From: UBA1368 sp964563125
GTDB taxonomy: Bacteria > Bacillota > Syntrophomonadia > Syntrophomonadales > Syntrophomonadaceae
Direction of reading: 5' to 3'
Assembly (NCBI GenBank): GCA_964563125.1
Contig: CAZLVY010000043.1
Coordinates: forward strand, 1 to 18,690
Length of the DNA: 18,690 nucleotides
How positions within the stretch are numbered: position 1 is the stretch's first letter; each line of letters begins with the position of its first letter. Position numbers and translations under genes: made by a program. The notes beneath the pieces are model-generated. The model did not search any database. It had not been told where the DNA came from and saw nothing but the letters and a program-made list of their open reading frames with translations. Positions 15,365-18,690 of the stretch are shown piece after piece.

Positions 15365-15895
15365 CTAGTATTCGTCGTAGTCGTAAGCCAGAGGACCTAC
15401 TGCCAGTGCATTTATGGATGGATTAGTTATGGCAGTACAATCTACGCCTTCGCTTTCAACATTGGTCAGTTCTACTGTATAGTATGCACATCCCGGGCAG
15501 GCGTCGCATTCACACCAGGTAAACCCAAAAGAGTCTACGGTTTCAAACTCATCATTATCATCAAAGTCTCTTTCGAAATTCCAGGTAGCCAGCGGGATCT
15601 TGCAACCTCCTACATAAGTTTTACTCAATTGGAAAGTTAAGCGCAGATCATCCTCGTCGTTTTCTCTGAACTTTATAATGCTGGAAAAGTCAACTTTCAC
15701 AGTAGCTTTTTTCAACTCTGAGGTATCTATTGCTACACTGGCAATAACATAGGGATTAAACAACTGAGAATTATTCTCGCTATGAGCAGGAATAATCAGG
15801 CCGCTTCCATTTCCACAGCTTAGAATGGTTTGATTAATTTTGGGACGGGGATAAGGACGGCACTCTCTGCATCCATCTTCGTTGTAACGAGTCAT
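15365..15895 (-). CDS. DUF4489-like Cys-rich protein
   Basis: 176 aa from ATG 15893-15895, which follows AGGAGG by 7 nt; the ATG at 15901 is too close to that site. It resembles the DUF4489 family: NQTILSCGNGSGLIIP near the N-terminus, then ASVAIDTSELKKATVKVDFSSII, a beta-strand pattern typical of this family, and a closing VELTNVE strand. Cys are clustered at both ends (CRECRPYP; CECDACPGC). No signal peptide, no membrane helix, many acidic residues near the end (YDYDEY). Function unknown; the family is common in spore-forming Firmicutes, which together with the DNRLRE neighbour suggests a structural role at the spore surface. A sporulation promoter could not be shown. Confidence 0.7.
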   Translation of the reverse strand: MTRYNEDGCRECRPYPRPKINQTILSCGNGSGLIIPAHSENNSQLFNPYVIASVAIDTSELKKATVKVDFSSIIKFRENDEDDLRLTFQLSKTYVGGCKIPLATWNFERDFDDNDEFETVDSFGFTWCECDACPGCAYYTVELTNVESEGVDCTAITNPSINALAVGPLAYDYDEY

Positions 15896-16150
15896 TTTCA
15901 TTCCTCCTGTTTTTTTACTAAAAAAGCCTTTCCCCAAATACAGCAATCCGCTTTTTTCATTTGGTTAATAGCTTTTCTAATACAGTTTATTAACCTTCTA
16001 GTAGAATTGTTACATTGTTTGACAATATTACCAAAATAAATTAGTGCTTATATATTGTGGCTACTGTGGTAAATAATTGTCTAAATACTTTGTCGTTTTT
16101 GTCTGTTCTTAATATAAATTTCACGCCTCATATTTTATTTTCTTAAAAAT

Positions 16151-16166
16151 GTAAAGTTAGCTTGAC
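16151..16166. promoter_or_regulatory. Second, imperfect operator overlapping the -35 box
   Basis: GTAAAGTTAGCTTGAC matches the perfect palindrome at 16194-16209 at 12 of 16 positions, with the GTAAAG half-site intact. It covers five bases of the TTGACA, and is 43 bp (about four helical turns) from the other site, so one protein could bind both on the same DNA face. Confidence 0.55.
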
Positions 16167-16189
16167 ATTTTTTATGATTCTATTATAAT
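16162..16189 (+). promoter_or_regulatory. Consensus sigma-A promoter of the Xre-membrane protein operon
   Basis: A perfect TTGACA (16162-16167), a 16-nt spacer and a perfect TATAAT (16184-16189) lie about 40 nt upstream of the start codon. A promoter this strong normally needs a repressor, which fits the flanking operators. Confidence 0.85.
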
Positions 16190-16193
16190 TATT

Positions 16194-16209
16194 GTAAAGC
16201 ATGCTTTAC
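16194..16209. promoter_or_regulatory. Perfect palindromic operator just past the -10 box
   Basis: GTAAAGCATGCTTTAC is a 16-nt perfect palindrome lying at about the transcription start, 4 nt past the -10 box and 7 nt before the AGGTGG ribosome site. It is the likely binding site of the Xre regulator encoded directly downstream. Confidence 0.75.
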
Positions 16210-16229
16210 TTTATTAGGTGGTGATGGAA

Positions 16230-16442
16230 TTGAAAAATCGCTTACGCCAATTGAGGGAAGAAAGGAATCAAACCCAAGAAGATTTGGCAGTAATGGTTGG
16301 AGTATCAAGACAAACAATAATCTCCTTGGAAAAAGGCAAATATAACCCATCTCTTTCTTTAGCCTATTTGCTGGCAAAAAGCTTTAGCTTGAGTATTGAA
16401 GAAGTCTTTATTTTTGAAGAGGAAGGAGTGATTGGAAAATGA
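16230..16442 (+). CDS. Xre-family small DNA-binding regulator
   Basis: 70 aa, almost only a helix-turn-helix domain. The five-helix Xre fold is plain: KNRLRQLREERNQTQEDLA (residues 2-20), MVGVSRQTIISLEKGKYNPSLSLAYLLAKSF seen in two pieces (helices 2-4), then IEEVFIFEE. The start is placed at TTG 16230-16232, because AGGTGG lies 8 nt upstream and the product begins as this group does (xKNRLRQLREE); an ATG at 16224 is only 2 nt from that site. It ends with a 4-nt ATGA overlap with the next gene, an arrangement typical of a regulator made together with a membrane partner. Autorepression through the palindromes at 16151-16209 is inferred from position. Confidence 0.88.
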   Translation: MKNRLRQLREERNQTQEDLAVMVGVSRQTIISLEKGKYNPSLSLAYLLAKSFSLSIEEVFIFEEEGVIGK

Positions 16443-16837
16443 ATACTTTTAATAGCAAACCAGCCTTCATAGTAACAATTCTTATTCTTTTTGGAACAGG
16501 CGTATGGTTGATACTGAATGGTGATACTGGTTTTGGCAGCGGTTTAATCGGTGCTACGATAGGGGTAACAGCAGTCCGCTGTCTTAAAGCGCGGAAGCTT
16601 AGGGAATTGCAAGCCAAGGGATTGAATCCTTATGATGAAAGAATAATTTTTATTTCAGATAAAGCATCTCGTCTTACATTATCAATTAGTGTCTTACTGG
16701 CAGCCTGTTTTATATTGCTCGGTTCTGTTTTTGGACCAGATGTGCAGGTAAACCCTTATAATTTTTTAGGGTTTTGTATCGCCATCTTAACACTTATATA
16801 TTTAATTTCTTACTATCACTATAGTAAGAGTAATTAA
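16439..16837 (+). CDS. Four-helix membrane protein, DUF2178-like, cotranscribed with the Xre regulator
   Basis: 132 aa with four hydrophobic segments (about residues 9-26, 31-46, 79-99 and 107-126) and a charged cytoplasmic loop RCLKARKLRELQAKGLNPYDER between helices 2 and 3. The DERIIFISDKASRLT stretch resembles DUF2178-type small membrane proteins that often sit behind Xre genes; I am sure of the layout, less of the family name. AAGGAGTG lies 8-15 nt upstream and the start overlaps the regulator's stop (ATGA). Possible jobs are sensing a membrane condition or controlling the regulator; nothing in the sequence decides. Confidence 0.8.
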   Translation: MNTFNSKPAFIVTILILFGTGVWLILNGDTGFGSGLIGATIGVTAVRCLKARKLRELQAKGLNPYDERIIFISDKASRLTLSISVLLAACFILLGSVFGPDVQVNPYNFLGFCIAILTLIYLISYYHYSKSN

Positions 16838-16842
16838 TGCAA

Positions 16843-16877
16843 AAATTCACCTATTGCAATGCGCAAAAGGTGAATTT
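16843..16877. terminator. Shared terminator between convergent operons
   Basis: AAATTCACCT (16843-16852) pairs perfectly with AGGTGAATTT (16868-16877), and an inner TTGC/GCAA extends the hairpin. The minus side has a TTTTT run (end of the AIM24-like gene), the plus side a T-rich stretch, so it can serve both convergent units. Confidence 0.75.
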
Positions 16878-16895
16878 ATATTCTTATACTACTTT

Positions 16896-17681
16896 TTAAT
16901 CCCCATCAATCATGTTTCCTATGCTACCTAATATAGACCCTTCCTCTTTTCGCCCAGGTCCGGCCTGACTCATAATACGGTCAGCAAGACGGCTAAACGG
17001 AAGCGACTGCAGCCAAACCGTCCCTGGTCCACTCAGAGTAGCGAAAAACAAACCCTCTCCTCCGAAAAAGACAGACTTTATACCTTTAACCATTTCGATA
17101 TCATATTTTACTGTTTTAGTCAGAGCAACCAGACAACCTGTATCAACCCGCAGAACTTCTCCTGCACTTAATTCCTTTTGATATATAGTGCCCCCTGCAT
17201 GGACGAAAGCCCAACCGTCCCCTTCCAGCTTCTGCATGATAAATCCTTCCCCGCCAAAGAAACCGACCCCTAATTTACGTTTGAAATCAATACCGACAGA
17301 TACCCCTTTTGCCGCGCATAGGAAAGCGTCTTTCTGGCAGATGACCTTGCCGTGAAACTGTTTAAGGTCAAGGGCGATAATCTTGCCGGGATATGGTGCG
17401 GCAAAGGAAACCTTCTTCTTGCCCTGACCCTGGTTGGTGAAAACCGTCATAAATAGGCTTTCTCCGGTTAACAAGCGTTTACCCGCGGAAAAAAGTTTGC
17501 CTGTTAGTCCAGCGCCGGTCCCTTTATCAGAGCCATCCCCAAAAATGGTTTCCATTTGAATGCCTGCTTCCATATACATCATGCCTCCGGCTTCAGCAAC
17601 TACACTCTCCCCAGGATCCAGTTCAATTTCCACATACTGCATTTCGTTTCCATAAATCACATAATCAATATCATGCGCCAT
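16896..17681 (-). CDS. AIM24 / TIGR00266-family protein
   Basis: 261 aa, cytosolic, a beta-rich Gly-rich protein of the AIM24/TIGR00266 family (related to mitochondrial AIM24; bacterial role unknown). Family marks: MQYVEIELDPGESVVAEAGGMMYME (in two pieces, residues 14-38), the paired GFFGGEGFIMQKLEG and FFGGEGLFFATLSGPG repeats, and AFVHAGGTIYQKELSAGE. ATG 17679-17681 follows AAGGAGAG by 7 nt. It lies 200 nt downstream of the thioesterase gene, with a terminator behind it. The family is often found with stress or membrane-related genes (general knowledge); here no neighbour explains it. No oddities in length or sequence. Confidence 0.88.
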   Translation of the reverse strand: MAHDIDYVIYGNEMQYVEIELDPGESVVAEAGGMMYMEAGIQMETIFGDGSDKGTGAGLTGKLFSAGKRLLTGESLFMTVFTNQGQGKKKVSFAAPYPGKIIALDLKQFHGKVICQKDAFLCAAKGVSVGIDFKRKLGVGFFGGEGFIMQKLEGDGWAFVHAGGTIYQKELSAGEVLRVDTGCLVALTKTVKYDIEMVKGIKSVFFGGEGLFFATLSGPGTVWLQSLPFSRLADRIMSQAGPGRKEEGSILGSIGNMIDGD

Positions 17682-17889
17682 TGCAGTGCTCTCCTTTCCC
17701 TAAATTGAATCATTTCAGCTAAGGCATTCCACATCTTCGCTAAAATTCCTGCCTTACTCATATGAAAATCCGTAGTTACTACACTGACTTTTTCCAGAGA
17801 TAATAAAACTTTTCAAGCAGCAAGTTCAGATAATTAGTTGGATGACTCAAGCTCTTCTCCCAAAATAATATTGCTATTTTCTTATATTA

Positions 17890-18366
17890 TTACAAAAATT
17901 TTGTGGGCATGGAGGCAGATGAATAGCCAGTCATATGCGGGATCGTCTGCAATCCTTTGGTTATTAATAGTTTGGAAGTACCTTGAGCCAGAATTTTTTC
18001 TTTTTCATCAGTAACCAGAACTTGTGATAGGCATATAGTTCTACCTATTTTAATTCTTTCACCTCGGGCGATTATCACCCCTTCTTTGACTGAAGCCATA
18101 TTATTAACATTTACATCCATAGTAATAAGTCCCACATCTTCAGGCAATTCTGGATATGGCGCCCAGTAAGCTGCCGTATCAATAATAGAAGCATATACCC
18201 CCCCCTGAATGGCAGCATAAGGAGATAGATGTTTGTTCTTAATATCTATTTTTACTACACAGTAGCCTATGTCCATATCCTCAACAACCATAGATAGATT
18301 TTGGAAAAACGGCCCCTTATTAATCAATCTGATTAATTCCTTAATATGTAGCGGATTAAGTTCCAT
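17890..18366 (-). CDS. PaaI-type hotdog thioesterase
   Basis: 158 aa from ATG 18364-18366 with GAGGG 9 nt upstream; a GTG at 18381 overlaps that site. It fits the PaaI/YigI hotdog fold: a long N-terminal helix (HIKELIRLINKGPFF), the central hotdog helix (GGVYASIIDTAAYWA), then strands GLITMDVNVNNMASVKEGVI and KIGRTICLSQVLVTDE. The catalytic loop normally reads HGG; here it is QGG (Gln54), while Asp61 remains, so activity on acyl-CoA may be changed. Substrate unknown. It lies between a small membrane gene and the AIM24-like gene, all leftward, probably separately transcribed from the latter. Confidence 0.8.
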   Translation of the reverse strand: MELNPLHIKELIRLINKGPFFQNLSMVVEDMDIGYCVVKIDIKNKHLSPYAAIQGGVYASIIDTAAYWAPYPELPEDVGLITMDVNVNNMASVKEGVIIARGERIKIGRTICLSQVLVTDEKEKILAQGTSKLLITKGLQTIPHMTGYSSASMPTKFL

Positions 18367-18420
18367 TATAACTACCCTCACTTTATAACCAAATAATTAA
18401 CCTGAAATCAAGCAGGTAAG

Positions 18421-18603
18421 TCATTGTTTGCGTCTTTTCTCATATTTGTCACCCATTATTAATCCCAGAGCGCCTCCTGCACCCATAAATGGAATTAAAA
18501 GCGCGCTATATGTCACTCCCTGTGCAGCATAAATTATGCCCCCAATAATTACCGTAATAATTATTAATCCCAAGGGAAGATAGTACTGATTCTTATCTTT
18601 CAA
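18421..18603 (-). CDS. Small two-helix membrane protein
   Basis: 60 aa, if started at TTG 18601-18603, which has GGGGTGA about 5 nt upstream; a TTG at 18618 has no ribosome site. Two hydrophobic segments (YYLPLGLIIITVIIGGIIYA and YSALLIPFMGAGGALGLIMG) end in a charged tail DKYEKRRKQ, so both ends probably face the cytoplasm. I do not recognise the family. It lies 54 nt upstream of the thioesterase gene and may be cotranscribed with it. Confidence 0.65.
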   Translation of the reverse strand: MKDKNQYYLPLGLIIITVIIGGIIYAAQGVTYSALLIPFMGAGGALGLIMGDKYEKRRKQ

Positions 18604-18637
18604 ATCGTCACCCCACAATGTCTATTTACTTATATAT

Positions 18638-18654
18638 TCAACTTTCGCAGTTGA
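18638..18654. repeat. Short inverted repeat upstream of the last membrane gene
   Basis: TCAACT-TTCGC-AGTTGA, a 6-bp perfect inverted repeat with a 5-nt centre, about 35 nt upstream of the start. An operator or a chance palindrome; too short to decide. Confidence 0.35.
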
Positions 18655-18690
18655 CTTGACCTAAAGCTTATGCAGCAAAACAAAAGGTTA

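Larger units (their letters stand above)
15896..16217. other. Intergenic region between divergent DUF4489-like and Xre genes
   Basis: About 320 nt, AT-rich, with no protein frame I can support. Its right end holds the Xre promoter and two operators (16151-16209). On the minus side I found only a poor promoter candidate for the DUF4489-like gene (TTGTCA near 16019-16024 without a good -10). Confidence 0.6.

Noticed and set aside
17660..17760. Possible 34-codon minus-strand peptide upstream of and overlapping the AIM24-like start
   Set aside because: The ATG has no convincing ribosome site, the peptide matches nothing I know, and it runs through the AIM24-like ribosome site.

Overview
The window reads as a chromosomal segment of an AT-rich, endospore-forming member of the Firmicutes, most likely Clostridia. 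The evidence is gene order and content: yaaO, tmk, holB, yaaT, yabA, trmN6 (yabB), rsmI (yabC), abrB, metG, tatD (yabD), yabE and rsmA (ksgA) follow the Bacillus subtilis order, with abrB in the opposite orientation as it is there. Sporulation-type genes are also present (a Gin/CsfB-like anti-sigma-G protein and a YhcN/YlaJ-type lipoprotein). Genus cannot be fixed from the sequence; a Syntrophomonas-like relative is a guess.

Layout. (1) 1-2548: the 5' two thirds of rsmA, a spore-type lipoprotein and yabE, each apparently its own transcription unit, with two clear intrinsic terminators. (2) 2683-5440: tatD and metG, read leftwards. (3) 5456-5982: the divergent metG/abrB promoter region and abrB. 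(4) 5979-11955: a tightly packed leftward cluster, gin - yaaO - tmk - holB - yaaT - yabA - trmN6 - rsmI, with TAATG overlap, a 53-nt overlap and near-abutting genes. It joins dTMP synthesis, the clamp loader, initiation control, sporulation signalling and tRNA/rRNA methylation. (5) 12058-14221: an ABC-F ATPase and, upstream, a small membrane-protein gene that carries an in-frame TAA in the middle of an otherwise intact reading frame. (6) 14370-15895: two leaderless Cys-rich proteins, a DNRLRE/DUF6385-like protein and a DUF4489-like protein, possibly spore-surface material. (7) 16151-16837: a rightward two-gene unit, Xre-type regulator plus four-helix membrane protein, behind a near-consensus promoter carrying two matching operators. 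(8) 16896-18603: AIM24/TIGR00266 protein, hotdog thioesterase and a small two-helix membrane protein, all leftward.

Relative to the B. subtilis order, several genes are missing: rnmV (a lipoprotein gene sits in its place), darA (yaaQ) and yaaR between tmk and holB, yazA between trmN6 and rsmI, and xpaC/yaaN between gin and yaaO. Several genes have better ribosome binding sites in front of a TTG than in front of any ATG (yaaT, yaaO, the Xre gene and two small membrane genes), so their starts were moved accordingly.

The strongest items for a second look are the TAA-interrupted small membrane gene at 14027-14221, the paired operators at 16151-16209, the exact 80-bp-spaced repeat around abrB, the low-complexity insert in the lipoprotein, and the pair of Cys-rich leaderless proteins. 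No CRISPR array, tRNA, rRNA, insertion sequence or phage gene was seen.
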